Shown in pieces: positions 12,301 through 25,025 of a DNA stretch of 64,000 nt. How positions within the stretch are numbered: the first letter of the stretch is position 1; every line of letters begins with the position of its first letter. Position numbers and translations under genes: made by a program. Source of the stretch: Tenodera sinensis (Eukaryota > Arthropoda > Insecta > Mantodea > Mantidae); contig CM060963.1 in the NCBI GenBank assembly GCA_030765045.1, positions 119,603,735-119,667,734 on the forward strand. The letters are read 5' to 3'. The notes under the pieces were generated by a model that searched no databases, was not told the DNA's origin, and was given only the letters and a program-made list of their open reading frames with translations.

Positions 12301-14078
12301 TATATTCCACTCGATGCAAATTTATTTAATTGTCTGTCTATTAATTCACTGACAAAAATCTAGCACTATGTGCTAGTATATAATGTCTTGGGCTGCATAA
12401 TGTTGATGGTTGTAATAAAAACATACCTAAAGCTTTATTTCTGCTAGTACTATTTCTCAAAATAATAATATTGCCCTTGATAGCATTTTTTTTGGCAATA
12501 TATATGATCTGTAAGTAAAATTCGCAAAATGTACGCTTTTTATGGTCTTTAGGCACATATGTCTGTAGTTGCGATGGTTTAGCTTATCTCAAGGGCCAAT
12601 GATACTTGCCTCTTCGGTACAACACTGACTGGATAGGAGTCGAACCCTCCCCCACCTTTCCCATAACAACACAGACAGAGGGGTGAGTATCTGCATCTCT
12701 TTTCAACATATCTCTCTCTTGTCTTTCTATTTCTTTAGGCATGAGACAAGTTAAACATCTTCAATATACCCGTCCCAATCTTTTTATTTCAGCTTGTTAA
12801 ACGGCAGTAGATCAGCCTTGATCTCTTTAGGTTATTTACATATTTAAATAGACGCAAACTTCACACCTCCATCTCAAAATATAGCCCACTGATAGATGAG
12901 TTTTCTAGCGGTTTTATAAAAGTTCTCCTTACAGCACCTATATTTTGCCACTCATCTCCAAAACTATACAATAAGAGAAATATGTCACACAGTTCCAACG
13001 GAAAAATCAACCAAAAGGAAATGGTAAATCTAAGCAACTAGAAAAGGGATAACCTATGTTGAAGTAGGAGTACCTGAATAAAAGAATTCTGGAACAAGAG
13101 AAAAGAGAAAATATCGAAAAACTGTAACACATCTGTGGATGAAGAACGAGAGCGATAGATGCATATATTTTGAAGATACGGCGTGGAATTACGAGCATGG
13201 AGAAGTAGTAAACAGGAGCTCTACTTGAAGATGGGAGAACCATCAGTAAGATGGTAACAGGAGAGGAACAAGTCGAAATGTAAGAGAGGTGTTGCAAAAA
13301 AGGGTGTTATGAAAGATCTATAGGGAGAGAAAAGAAGAAGGTGATGAACGAGAAAAAAGAAAAAGTTAAAATAAAATGTCGTGCAGTGAAATAAGTGGGC
13401 AATAAGAAGGGTAGATTAGATAAGAAAAACATGATCTGTGAAGTGATTAATGAAAGGAAAATGAGTGAAATGAATAACGTTTATGATTTATAAAAAAATT
13501 ATTTTAGTTTAGTAATGTTTATTGATAAGAACATATAGAGACAATAATAAAATATTGTTTAAGTGACTAAAAGTGTAATTAATTAATTAATTTAATGCAA
13601 TAAATATGGACGCCAATTACATAAGTATTGAATGAGGTAATCAACTTCGCAACTGTTTATGCACAATTTGCGTTTGACAGAGTTTCCGTCACATGATGAC
13701 TGTCTAGGATTCCGGCTAAGCGTTTTCTACATCATCGCGCAACCTTTCGAGCACCCCAACACTGCGGCCTTCTTCAGGTCACTGTACTATGCATGATCGA
13801 TCCAGACCACACTTCACTGAACATCGCTGAGAAATCTTCACATCACAACTTCTTTTTCCTGTTTCTTCTTCTGTATGATCCACGTGCCTAGATGTTCTGC
13901 TACTATAAAAATCCATTTATTCCGCATTTTACACTTTTGGCAGTGATTCTGTAAATGTTGAAGGTATCACGAAGGATGTTAAATATCTGCTTACCGACGC
14001 CTATTTCAGGCAACTGTAGCTTCAAACAGAACCATTTTACACATCGGTAGTGCACACCACATACTCTATACATAACAA
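12301..14078. other. unassigned interval
   Basis: A purine-rich plus strand at 13010-13480 makes an antisense hydrophobic frame (13007-13297). I see no conserved domain, splice pattern or family copy here. Confidence 0.4.
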
Positions 14079-14166
14079 CAACAACAATAATAATAGTAAT
14101 AATAATAGTAATAATAGTAGTAGTAATAATAATAGTAATAATAATACTAATAATAGTAATTATAAT
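14079..14166. repeat. (AAC/AAT/AGT)n imperfect trinucleotide repeat
   Basis: CAA, TAA, TAG and AAT units over about 85 bp. Confidence 0.95.
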
Positions 14167-14537
14167 TCATAATTATGCTCCACGTGTGATTAACCTGAAG
14201 TGACCTTTATTGATCTCTATTTTTTCTCCCAAATCTACATCTTCAAGTATGCCACATATTTAACACAGAGAAATGCATGCCCATATATAAAATAACTGGC
14301 ACAGATATTCCCCATCCAACTCAACCAGCTTTTAGGAACCTTTATTGTTAATGAAAAATGGATATTGTGGGTTAATCAATCCTAAAATGTAGCTATAGTA
14401 ATTGAAGTTTTGAAATTTGTACTGACAGTTATAGCTAATTATTACGTGAGCTAGAATATAAAAACGTTTCTTAAAGTTACTGAATAAATTTCACGGTGGT
14501 TCAAATGATGAAGCAGTAAAATACTACATTGCGGTGT

Positions 14538-15530
14538 CTCTTAATTGGTGTCAAAATATTTTGGGAACGCTCTCCCAACATGAAAATAGTAAAACGAGGT
14601 ACATATGAAGATGAATCTGAAAATCGTTGGTTAGAGAGTTATTAAAGGATTTGCCCCTTGTTCGATACAATAATAAATAATTAACTTATTAAATTGTTGT
14701 CCGAGATGTTTGATTGCTTGTTCTCTTTTCTTGTTCTCCCTTATAAATATGCACCACATATTATGTGGTCTTGCAGATAGGAAGATGCTAAACGCCCCTC
14801 CGCAAGTTGTCATGAGCAAAGAACTTTCTGTCATCGCACGTTACAGAATTATACTCTGTTCATGAATTTCTTAGCATGCATCTTGTTCACTAATAAGCCT
14901 GGGTATACTAGCACCAACATCTTCATAAAGGGTTAATGAAAACCCTCATGATATATGACACAACAGACACCAAAAGAGGTTCTACATGATCGCCCTATTG
15001 GTCCCTATTTCTTTCTTCCCAGCCGAATGCAGAGATGTATATACGGTATCTCAGAAATGAGTTGCATCATGTAGTTGATGTAATTGTCAGCCCGGAATGC
15101 GGTGCATAATTGTAAGCCACTCATTTCAGTCGGATAGTACAGAATTTCTTGAATAAATTTCCACACACCTGGGGGATTTGTTCCATGGCCTATTCGATCT
15201 CCTGATTTTAATCCAATGGAATTCTTCGTCTGAAGACATTTAAAATCGTTGGTTTATGCGACTCCTGTATTTGATATAGACACTGAGAGAGCACATTGAT
15301 CCTGTATTTGACAAATACGAAACACCTCAGAAATTTGCAATGAGTGTGCGATAGTATGTAATGCAAGCTTGGGTATGCATGAAAATAGGTGGAAGACACT
15401 TCGAGCAATTTTTATAACCTGCAAATTTGCCTTATAGCTCAGCAATAAATCCTTTCAGATCTTATGAACCTTTTTTTACTGCTTTGATGTTGGGAGTGCG
15501 TTCCTAAAATAGTTGACACCAATAAAGATA
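14538..15530 (+). mobile_element. mariner-like relic with inverted arms of about 85 bp
   Basis: The left arm (14538-14628) and right arm (15451-15530) are imperfect inverted repeats. Matching landmarks are ATTGGTGTCAA, GGGAACGCTCTCCCAACAT against GGAACGCACTCCCAACAT, and GATGAATCTGAAA against GATCTGAAAGG. Inside, the plus strand reads GGFVPWPIRSPDFNPMEFF, then HLKSLVYATPVFD, and later GGRHFEQFL. That is the C-terminal third of a Tc1/mariner-type transposase, where SPDFNP/SPDLNP precedes the third catalytic residue. Stops interrupt it and the N-terminal DNA-binding part is not seen. Confidence 0.7.
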
Positions 15531-15711
15531 CACTTTATATTCACTATTAACCAGAAGAAAAAAAACCAATCTCGTAAATGCTTTTTAGCAATTTTAATTA
15601 ACTTTATTTACAATACCACTGAAAATACAATTGAACAGCTTACAAAATGTGACGAGAATTGACTGAAATTTGCAGAAAGACATCCCAACTGTCAATAATT
15701 CACCTAATAAT

Positions 15712-15752
15712 TTGAGTGAGTGAGTGAGCGAGTGAGTGAGTGAGTTAGTGAC
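15712..15752. repeat. (GAGT)n repeat
   Basis: About ten GAGT or GAGC units with small changes. Confidence 0.95.
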
Positions 15753-15863
15753 TGAGTGAATGATTCGGGTTTAAGGGCCTGTCGACAGCGAGGCCATTAG
15801 GGTCCGAAGTAATTTTATGTTAATTGCAGAGCATAATAAGCACGTCAACTAAATATGAATGTT

Positions 15864-15866
<3 letters not shown>

Positions 15867-15925
<59 letters not shown>
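15867..15925. repeat. (TC)n microsatellite
   Basis: About 58 bp of uninterrupted CT. Confidence 0.98.
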
Positions 15926-15928
<3 letters not shown>

Positions 15929-17154
15929 CACCACGACGTAGTGACTATTTACGTTTTACTAAGATTTACCTTTTCTAAGCTCAATTAATCAGCAACACAA
16001 TGACCTTTATTCATTGTACTTAATCACCAAATGCTTCGAGACGACTCATTTGATCTTCACGAACAAAATATTTCTATCTCTAACTCTCATTCATTTTTTC
16101 TTTCGTTTCTCGGAACTGCCTCATCCAGTGAGTGTGTGCTTCTAGCAAATGGAGACGTTTATTTTTAGATAGTCCCCTCTTGTGCCTTTACGCATATTTA
16201 TCCGTCGAGCTCTTGTATGTCCCTAATTGTTCTCCATATTTCGTTTAATTACCAAATAGCATGTATATTAGGTGTTTAAAGGATCTAATCTCGGCTAAAA
16301 TTGTATCTTGTGACGTACAATGTATATAGCTCCGAATAGGCTAACAGAGAAATTCTTTGAAAGCGTGTTTTATGTGTTTTCAGTGTAAAGAGTTATATTA
16401 AAGCAAATCCTATCTACTGTCATTAACCCAGGACAATGTCTTTGTTCTTGGACGTGGAATCGCGCTATGGAGTGGGAAGCTTCTTGGTACGATGTAAATA
16501 GAGTAACACCAGCAGTTCAAAATTACTGTCTACAAGACAGTTGAACTCTAAGCAATGCCAGTGTTGCTACAAGATTATATCCTGTTGTTGCTTGAGTCTC
16601 CAATAAACATAATTGCTTAGTAACATTATTGAAAGTATGTTCATACTTGTTTTGTTTTATGCGGCAATATAATATATTAATGATGTTCACCTAATATTTA
16701 TTGTAACGGAAAAAAGGATAAGTTACTTTTGATGCAATGCTATAAACCGTCAACACGAGAGGAAAAAAACAACAGAGCACTATTTCAAGTTAATTTGTCA
16801 CAACCACAAGGTCATAGCTAATCTCTTGAGTCAATTCCACTAAGTGACCAACCTGCAACTTCGTGGGGATACTTGACACCCCAATGTTCTTCCGGACAGA
16901 TATATCTATAAGACGGCTTCAATGTTCAACTCTTACACACATTTATTGCTAAAACCTCATTCATAATCCGAATATCACAATAAATACGTGTGTTTATTAA
17001 TAGTTATTAAATGGTTAATAAGAATTGGATTGTCATGGACTGTAATAAATATAATTGTTTCATATTACTGGCGCAGTTAAGTAGTTCTGCAAAGTGGGAA
17101 AGAAATAGGGAAACAATTACAAAATATGGAGTCCCTTATGGTTCTGTTTTGGCA
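15926..17154. other. unassigned AT-rich interval
   Basis: No recognised gene, repeat family member or RNA gene. Confidence 0.45.
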
Positions 17155-17895
17155 TTTTTACTTTCTCTTCTACGTATGGTAAGTAGTGGAAGTATTGTAT
17201 TCGATCCAAAAATTCGATGTGCAGTTTTCAACGAAAATGTACGTTTTGAGGCCCCTAAATAAAAAAGGCATTGTTAGAAAAAGTCCTTATATGTGTGTGA
17301 CTATGAACAACATAACTCAGAAAAGAAAAGTCCATTAAAAATCAAGATTAGTATTTAATTTAGTATCTTTCAAGGATGCTACACAAAGAGTTTAAAGAAA
17401 ATTCCTCCACTCCAAACTACCTTTTACATGGAAAATGTTTTAAAATTTTGATTTTCTCAAAATGGCTCTGAGCATATGTTTAAGATATTTTTGTTGCAAA
17501 TAAAATATATATTTTGAATTTTCTGGCTGTAGCTCATTTAGTCCTGTTTACCTTTGATGACTTTTGCGGAACTGATTAACCATAAGAGACAGTCCAAATC
17601 TTACTGAGCAAAAAATGTAGATGTCGTTAAAACACACATGTTATGCCCATTTCTTTGTGGAGTGACCCATTTCGGAGATATTCGTTGTTATTTGTATGAG
17701 TTTTACAGTAGTAACGACAGTAGTATCTGTTGGCCATGCAAAGTGAAGGGAATTTCTCTTAAAACATTTCACTATCCTTTAAAACCTACGAATGTTTATG
17801 TCGACTAAAATGTAGTACGTAGAGAAATAAGCATTTGCAAGAATAGTGTGTATAAGAGAGAGTATAGCCCTACATATATGTGCGAGCAAAGTTTC
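17155..17895 (-). repeat. TCTGATG family copy E (diverged)
   Basis: TTTTT at 17155-17159 precedes ACTTTCTCTTCTACGTATGG and GGAAGTATTGTATTCGA. Central blocks GGATGCTACACAAAGAG, CATATGTTTAAGATAT, CTGGCTGTAGC and CCATTTCGGAGATATTC are present. The head half is decayed: ACCTACGAATG, then GTAGTACGTAGAGAAATAAGC, then AAGAATAGTGTGTATAAGAG. Confidence 0.8.
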
Positions 17896-20865
17896 TCCAA
17901 ATTTAACTAAGTTTGTATAACAATATGTTACGCGACGATCACTTGGTGTATCTTCTAAGTCTATGCACTTCGACTTTGTCGCCAAATATTGACAGACTTC
18001 TTAAACGCAAGCAGTACCAAACAAGTCACCAATGAACAGATGTTTTTCGCATAAGATTTGAAATTGCTTTCGTAAATAAAACTCAAAGTATATATTATCA
18101 AACCGCCACTGCAACACAGTTGAGTGTTAAAAGAGTGGCGCAGTCCGTATAAAATGGAAGGGGGTAAATCCAACCTTCCCTCTTTCACAAACGTTGGACA
18201 TTGCTGATATAGCTCATATTAAGAACATATTTTTAATCGGTATTGTTTTGTTTCCAGCCCTTTAACCTCGCCTAGTGTGCATCGCTTCTAACTTTGCACT
18301 TGGATAACGGTAAACTAATTACGTCGTGGCTCATTTGCCAGTTGATGATAGGAATGAAGTGAGGAGAGGAGGCGTTTTGCCTTGTATTTATAAATATTTC
18401 CCATGCTTGTAAAACCAAAACGATTTCATGCAATCCCCGAAGAAAGGTCCCCTTTAGGTTACATCTGTACGGTTGAAAGAGCAGCTATAACGAGCAGACA
18501 AAACCACTTTATGAAATATTATCGGAAAACTGAGCGTTTGCAAATCCCTAACCTCAAAACGTGCACTACATCGATGCAGAAATGAATTATAAAATGGAGC
18601 ATTAATTATTTTAGCACTCTTTCAGTACAAAAGGCATATCAGTCCGAGGGAATGAAAATAAAACAAGGTTTAAATGAATGAAAAGCTTCATCAGCATTCA
18701 CTGGCGCTACGATACATGTACCTCGGTATTTCCAAAATGCAGCGTGAATTAATTAGTTCGCCATACAGAGGAAAACAGAAATGGTAGGGCCAATACAAAT
18801 TAGTAATCTCTGCTATACATTCAATTTCAACACCCAACATACGCAATAGTATTTTGTTAAGTGTCAATAAAACTCCACACATGAACTGATACGTTGTATT
18901 TTCAAGTTTCATTTCATTCCAAGTACATTTGCAACAAGTGAGAGACATGTAAGAGGACAAAAACATGAAACTATAAAACATGTTCTGCAAATGCAAAGAT
19001 AAAGTAAGGAACTAAGTTCTTTTACAAGCTATTGGGTGATTACGACGTAATAAAAGCACAATTACGTGCTTTATTTTACGTAATGGTGGGACGTAAAAGC
19101 CGTTCATGGAATCTCAGCGTTAAAACGGCTTATTATGAAGGAAAAATCGTGCAAAATTGCTGTACTCCTGGTACCAGTGTCAGAAAATGAATGATGTAAT
19201 TACTATGGCAACAGGACACCAATGACGTCATCACCGCTACAACAATTTTCTATAATGTGCCTGGAATCGCCACTCTTGAAAGTGCAGCAACTTCATTAAA
19301 TTTATTTTAAAACCAAAGCCAACAACAATATACCTACATATTAAACAGAGTCTGTGTCACTTGGTATGCTCACTTTCCTTGGCAAATATCAACAGTTCAA
19401 TTAGTCTCAGCACTCTTGGCTTCGTTCAAAATGTCAGGCGGAATACAATTCATATTTTCAGATTTATCATTAGCTTCCATTTTCCTCTATAAATGTTGCA
19501 ACAAATGAAACAACCTCTGGTTAGCTTCTAGAGTATGTTTTGACTTGTTTCTAAAGAATAATGATACCATTCATTTAATAAGTCCACCTAAAATGAATAT
19601 TAAGTTTAGTATTAAGCTAAAATTCTAGACATTAAAACCTTAATAAAGATGAAGTTAATTGCGCGCTTCAAATGGGTAAACATTCATTATCTGCTGCCTA
19701 GTAACGCCCCTTAACCCTGGTATTCCTACCTTTGAAGCAGGGTGTACTCTGTACTGTCTTCCAGTCTACTTGTTTACAAGAACACTGCAAGGTCGCCGGC
19801 CGGTGCTTCTACTTCCGTTGTAGGTGCACAGTTAACTTGATGGATTTCTTACTAAAAACCCGCTCCCTGGTGATCACCATCAACCAGTTATACTTCTGTG
19901 AAGAAGTAATCTTGTACAAAACATCCAGCTTGTTTGAAATATAATCAAAATTTCACACAAATAAGTGTTTAATATTGTAGTTTACTACAACAATACCTCT
20001 AACTGAATCAATAGATAATCTATTAGTTTCATCAGTCCACTCTGTTTATATTAGTAAAAATAATCTTTCAACTTTAGCGTTGTGTTGCTTTGCCTCTATA
20101 GAATACCAACATTTTGTCCGGAGTGCAAACGCAGCGTTGCCAATCTCTCATTCAATGTTAGTACTACATGAGCATGCTCTTTGACTGTAGCCGGCATAGC
20201 CATGTTGTCATAGTAAGCTAATAACCAGTTATTCATTTCCATTTTTCCGGTTAGCATTAATTTTCTAACGATCACTGCTGGTTTCTGAAAATGAAGCACA
20301 TTATAGAGTTTTCAAAAACTCCCCCCGGACGCCGACAAAGGGTTAAAATGTAGGGCATGTCCGGGAGTTGCTGGACGTCTGGTAACCCCACCTATATATG
20401 CAACTCGCAAGGCAATACAATTGACTCTCGTCGAGAGTTTTGTTGCACCCTATATTATACAAAACGCAGCGCATTAGCACTTGAGGAAATGAGGTAGGCA
20501 ATTGTTTAAAGAAGAATGTGTAGAGCTGGAGTGCTTGCCTAATTAAAAAGCCGGTTGAATGTTTTCTTCATTAGCGACGAAGTGCGTCATCGCCTCCTGA
20601 CTGTTTAGCTAGAACATTCGCTACTTGACTTTACTCACCCTCAAATAATCCCCTGACTGTAGTCAAAACAAAGATTAACGCCGAGCGCGTGAAACTCCGC
20701 TGACTTAGAATGGATATCAGTCGTCTAGTGATTACAGCTTAATCCATGTTCCGAACTTGTCATTTCCACTAAATTTGGTGGCGCTGTAAAACCAATTAGA
20801 AATTCAATACTTCAGGGTCGTTCCTATTAGCCATTACGAAATTGAGGTAGCGATGTGAATGTCAC
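17896..20865. other. unassigned interval of about 3 kb
   Basis: No coding motif recognised. Two small marks: a local palindrome around AAAAGCACAATTACGTGCTTT at about 19056, and a GC-richer patch at 20318-20385 with CTCCCCCCGGACG facing CATGTCCGGGAG, followed by GACGTCTGGTAACCCCA. The latter looks like part of a dispersed repeat but has no second copy here. Confidence 0.4.
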
Positions 20866-20867
20866 CA

Positions 20868-21485
20868 TTCGCATAGCATGGTAAAGCACTTGCGATTCAT
20901 TACCCTATCCACTACATCTGTGACCCGCATTCGGGAGGTGATGGGTTCGATCCCCGTGGCCGACCTTCCTCACACGTGAACTCTTTTCGAAGGTTTCCCC
21001 GGGTCGCCAGGCGAATACTGGCAATATCCCTCGAATTTCCTGTCCCTCCATTTCGTTATATTAATCATTTTAGTTTTACCCTTCAACCCGTGAGGTTCTT
21101 TTAGGGTTGGAAGCGTCGGCGAGCGTCGCAGCAGCAGCGTGGGAAGGGTTACAATGCCCTCTGAAAATCTGATCCCTCGTATTGGAAGGTGAGCCTACTG
21201 GTATCCGCCCCCCCCCCCCCCCCATGGGGTGGTGCAAGCCAGAGGAGAGAGAGGAACTGGTTTCCGAATCCTGCGCCCCCTTGGCAGTACGAACCCAAAA
21301 GGGTGGCAGAGGATCCGGGCTGAGCCAGCCTTCGCCGGGGTGCTTCTAACTGAGAAAATGTGAGGACCCTCCGACCTGCTCTTTCGTGGTCCATTCGTTT
21401 AATCCATCCTCCCGGGGGAGTGCGCCGTCAGGGACATAGGCGCAAAAGATCGCCTTTCGGTCGAGGTAATAAAGTCCTGCTTCGA
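20868..21485 (+). mobile_element. long tRNA-derived SINE (SINE1), copy 1
   Basis: The pol III B box GGGTTCGATCC lies at 20943-20953 in a tRNA-like head (CATTCGGGAGGTGATGG upstream, CCGTGGCCGACC downstream). Then come a block with GGTTTCCCCGGGTCGCCAGG and CGAATACTGG, a T-rich linker with CTTCAACCCGTGAGGTT, and a long GC-richer 3' half with GTGGTGCAAGCC, GGCTGAGCCAGCC, CTCCCGGGGGAGT and GTCAGGGACATAGGC. The same order recurs at 31455-32030, which is why I treat all of about 600 bp as one unit. A C14 run lies at about 21209. It abuts the truncated end of the LINE at 21490. Confidence 0.75.
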
Positions 21486-21859
21486 AAGCCGGCCGTACCC
21501 CAACCACTATATCTAAATACACTTTTCATTCCCTTCAGGGAAAGTAGAATGAGTCTCTTGACAAGGTCGTGTTCAAGAGAATGCTAGATATCTAAGGAAG
21601 GGGTCGATACCTCCGCGGGTATTATGCTCTGTGGAACATAATTCTACATGTACTGAACCGACACGGATAAACGAACTTTTTGCTATCTGGCTATCGAGCA
21701 CGAATGGCATTCCCACATTCTTCCGTCCTACAGGGACAGGAAATCGACGGGGGTGGGAAGTTGACTGCGGAATAGATGGTTCAGTAGCAGAGAGAATCAT
21801 CTCCGTGAGATGCTACGCCGAGTCATTCACTAAATCGTACTCGTTGTACGTAAACACAG

Positions 21860-22600
21860 CCAACTGCGTGTAAAGGTTTCAGTTGGCACGGTCCAAACGC
21901 CATCTGAGCATACGTGTGGAACATGTATCTTGCGCTAAGAGACTAATAGGACATGGAAAGTGGTCACTGGACTGTATATCAGAGATGACATTTCATTGTA
22001 AGGAGACTACAAACTAGGTGAACAAACGACACGATCAAGGTGTGACAGACTATTGAAAGAGTCAGAAAGAAATGTGGGCTCTCCAGTGTTGTAACAGAGC
22101 TAGGTTGTAACTGTCCAAGAAATCGACTATGAGCTTGCCTATCGCACAAGTGCGACTTGAACCCCAAAGTGGGTGGTGCGCATTGAAGTCTCCCACCAAC
22201 AGAAATGGTGTTATTAACTGGGAAACTAGTTCTTATATATCTATAGCCGTGAAGACAAGAGAGGGAGGCAAATAGCTGTTACAAATGGTAAACTGAATGG
22301 TTGGCAGTAGAATCCTTACGGCGACTGATTGTGTATCAGACCGTAAGGTTATAGATTTCATATATACATCATCTCTGACAAACGTCACAGGGCCACCATG
22401 TTCCGGAAAACCCCATTCTGGTGTAACATCACACCCTGCTGGGGTGTATCGTCTTAGATGGAAAGCACCTTCAGAACGCAGCTTAGTCTCTTGCAAACAT
22501 GCAACCAAAGGTTCGTTTTCTTTGAGCAAAAGCTCAAGTTATGGTCGTTGTGTTCTAATACCATGTATTTTCCAATGTACGATGACCATATTGATAAATA
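21860..22600 (-). pseudogene. LINE ORF2 AP-like endonuclease domain
   Basis: Minus-strand reading, in order: IVHWKIHGIR (where active elements have WNINGI-like sequence, so the metal-binding N is replaced), LKENEPLVACLQETKLRSEG (the catalytic QET motif), FRDDV-type strand sequence VTFVRDDVYM, then FLLVGDFNAHHPLWGSSR (the GDFNAHH motif), and finally QSSDHFPCPISL (the SDHFP motif). The family nicks target DNA for reverse transcription. A stop separates YLPPSLVFTAIDI from the next piece and more stops follow HISF. Confidence 0.75.
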
Positions 22601-22785
22601 TATGGGACAGGTATTCCAAGGTAACTTTGCATTACTTTGGAGTAGGTGGTTGTCGAATTAATGTTGCCACTGTGAGCAGATTTCTCTAGCTCCATGTCCT
22701 CTGCCGAGGACGTCCGTGTTCCCATAGCGAATTTTGGTTCGAGAGCTTCTAACCGATTCGACACGGAGACCGGTGAAGATGACAG

Positions 22786-23950
22786 TCACCGGTCTGTAGC
22801 CTCCCCAGAGGATTCCTCTAAAGAGGATCCACTAGGAGATGTGTTTGGCCTTTTCTTTCCATTTGATGCCTTGGAAGAAACCTTACTCTCTTTGAGGAAA
22901 TCGGATCTTTTAAATTGGGTATTAAAGTTTATCGGTGAAGCATCGTATACTATCGGTCTGTTTGTCGAGGTCGACTTCTTTGTTGGTGACCTCCCTGATC
23001 TGCTGGATTGAACTGCGGTGCTTGTAAATGTTGAAATGGACTTAGGTGATGTCAAACGCTTTGGATGTGACGTAGCTACGAGAATTTTGTCTGAACCTGT
23101 TGCCCCGTTTATATGTTTGAATTGCGAATTCCCGACGCGGTACTGGTTTAGCTGCAACTGAGCTATGGGTACCGGATTTCGGGATAGCGGGCTGGCGCAA
23201 ACGTAAGAGTTTCCGGACTTCTGAGAAGGACATCTTCTCTCTAACCCGGATCTCCTGAATGGCTGCTTCCTCCATATAACGGGGGCATACTCGGGAGTTT
23301 GGTGGATATTCTTCCCTGCAGTTAACACAGCTGCGAGGTGATGTACATTCATCGTCATGAGCGATGCTTCCACAGTTCACGCAGGTAGCTCTACCACTGC
23401 ACGTGTCACTTGTATGACCAAAGCATTTGCAACATCTCAACGGGTTCGGGATATAAGGTCTTACTTCAATGGTCTCATACCCAGCCTTTATCCTTTGCGG
23501 GAGATCTACCCGATTAAAGGTAAGGAAAGGGGTATGGGTAGGCAGATATTCGCCTTTATCTTTTCTCTGAACCCGATAAACAGATATCACGCCTTGATCT
23601 GCTAGGTTCTCCTTAATTTCATCATTGGACATATCGTCCAATGCGCGTGTGTTCACAACACCGCGAGAGGAGTTCAGCGTTATGTGCATCTCTACACGCA
23701 CCAGATAACTGGCTAACATGTTGGCTTTCAAAATAGTAGCTTCCTGGGCTGCTGAAATAGATTCAACCAGCAGCGTGCCGTTGTGAGATCTTGTACAGTT
23801 TTTTAACTGGGGCAGTTACCTAATCCAGACTCTTCTGCATCACGAATGCATTCACCGACCTAAATGTTTTACCTTCCTCAGTTCTTATTATAACTAAGTA
23901 GCGAGGACCACTCTACTCTGCTACTTCCTTTTCCTTAACTTTGCTGTATT
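22786..23950 (-). pseudogene. LINE ORF1 gag-like protein with zinc knuckles
   Basis: Minus strand. The start reads RYLVIIRTEEGKTFRSVNAF, then a frameshift, then an open frame at 23042-23731 with an RRM-like part. Three cysteine knuckles follow: RCCKCFGHTSDTC, CVNCGSIAHDDEC and CVNCREEYPPNSRVC. Then comes AIQEIRVREKMSFSEVRKLL, a conserved helix after knuckles in I/Jockey gags. The first knuckle is two residues short between C and H. The third has Y where H is usual. The serine-rich C-terminal part continues in another frame (22786 to about 23100). The role by family is RNA binding and particle formation. Confidence 0.75.
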
Positions 23951-24644
23951 TTTTTGTAAGTTTTAAAAGAATTCGTGGCGCATTAATCCTCCACCATTGC
24001 AAATGTCTCCGATGGCATGCTCACTTCCTGGGCGCCACCCCGGCTTAGGTGAGAGTCCTGGCCTGCACCTTGCTCACCCTAGGGTCTCACTTCCCAATGT
24101 ATAGACAGAGGGACCCAATCGCCTTCAGGAGTGCATCAACTCATGCAATGGCCCCTCCCCGGGACTGACCTTTATCAGCGGATACGCACACACATGCTAC
24201 ATGATAACCAGGTGCTGGGAATTACGCGGTTACCCAGTCATCTCTTTCGTCACCCCATCCTCCTACAACCCGCGCGTAGGTTATCCATCAGACTGTGTAC
24301 AGGGAGGTATCAGGTGGGAGGTCAAACACAAAAGTGGACCAAATTTGTTTAGGCGTTCGGCACATGCCCTCTCACCACTTAGAAGAACCCAATCGAGAGC
24401 ATGGCTCGGGACCCCGGGTACGCCAGACCCGTACCTGCCGTAGTAGGCCCTCTGGGGGGACTCTAGGTTAGGGTGAATTACCTGAATAAGGTTTCTCCAG
24501 GTAGTTTTCACTTATCCTGAATCATTTAACCCATTTCATTCATTATCCAATATGACCAAACTGGATAAAGAACATTAAACCTTAAAAAAGAGACAAGCAT
24601 ATATATTTGGACTTACTATTCAGTGACGTTCAACTCTCTATTAA

Positions 24645-24713
24645 CTCTACAGACACGAGTCGGTTAGTGTGTCAGTGAGTGCAAGTCAGCTGCGAGTGTG
24701 TGTGTGTGTGTGT

Positions 24714-24752
<39 letters not shown>

Positions 24753-24975
24753 GTGTTACTACGTCGTAGGAAGATTCACCGAGCGTCTCGAGTGATGCAA
24801 CGTTGTAATTAGTGCACGAGAGACAGAGGAAATGAAGAAATGCAGTAAAAGAACTCAGTAAAATTACAAGAAGTGAAGTTGTAGTTGCGATAGCCCGACG
24901 AGAAGAAAATTGTGTATTTGAAGTAACATTTTAGAACATAATGAAGTGACGGAAAAGTAATTGGACTGATTTCTT
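24645..24975 (+). repeat. LTR-like dispersed unit, copy 2
   Basis: Related in the same orientation to 150-500: ACACGAGTCGGTTAGTG, then GTCAGTGAGTGCAAGTCAGCTG, GAGTGATGCAACGTTG, CACGAGAGACAGAGG, TGAAGAAATGCAG and TAATGAAGTGACGG with AAAAGTAATTGG. A TG tract is inserted near its left. It is diverged from copy 1, so an old family is implied. Confidence 0.4.
24695..24751. repeat. (TG)n microsatellite
   Basis: TG tract of about 55 bp with one TATG break. Confidence 0.97.
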
Positions 24976-25025
24976 TTCTTTTCTTTTCTTTTTTTCTTTT
25001 CTTTTTTTTTTTTCTTTTTTTTTTA
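24972..25025. repeat. TTTTC-rich polypyrimidine tract
   Basis: TTTTC units passing into T-runs. The lysine-rich minus-strand frame here is an artefact. Confidence 0.95.

Larger units (their letters stand above)
21490..24500 (-). mobile_element. I/Jockey-type non-LTR retrotransposon, 3'-truncated and inactive
   Basis: Minus strand. A GC-richer probable 5' UTR lies at 23960-24500, then a gag-like ORF1 (22786-23950), then an endonuclease at the start of ORF2 (about 21860-22600), then a short EN-RT linker that ends near 21500 against SINE1. The reverse transcriptase and 3' UTR are missing. The clade is inferred from zinc-knuckle gag followed by an AP-type endonuclease. Frameshifts and stops in both ORFs show it is dead. 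Confidence 0.75.

Noticed and set aside
15712..15925. CRISPR-like or satellite array
   Set aside because: Simple GAGT and TC repeats without spacers. The host is eukaryotic.
22694..23011. Plus-strand frame of 105 residues
   Set aside because: Antisense to the LINE ORF1 C-terminal part, which has recognisable protein sequence on minus.
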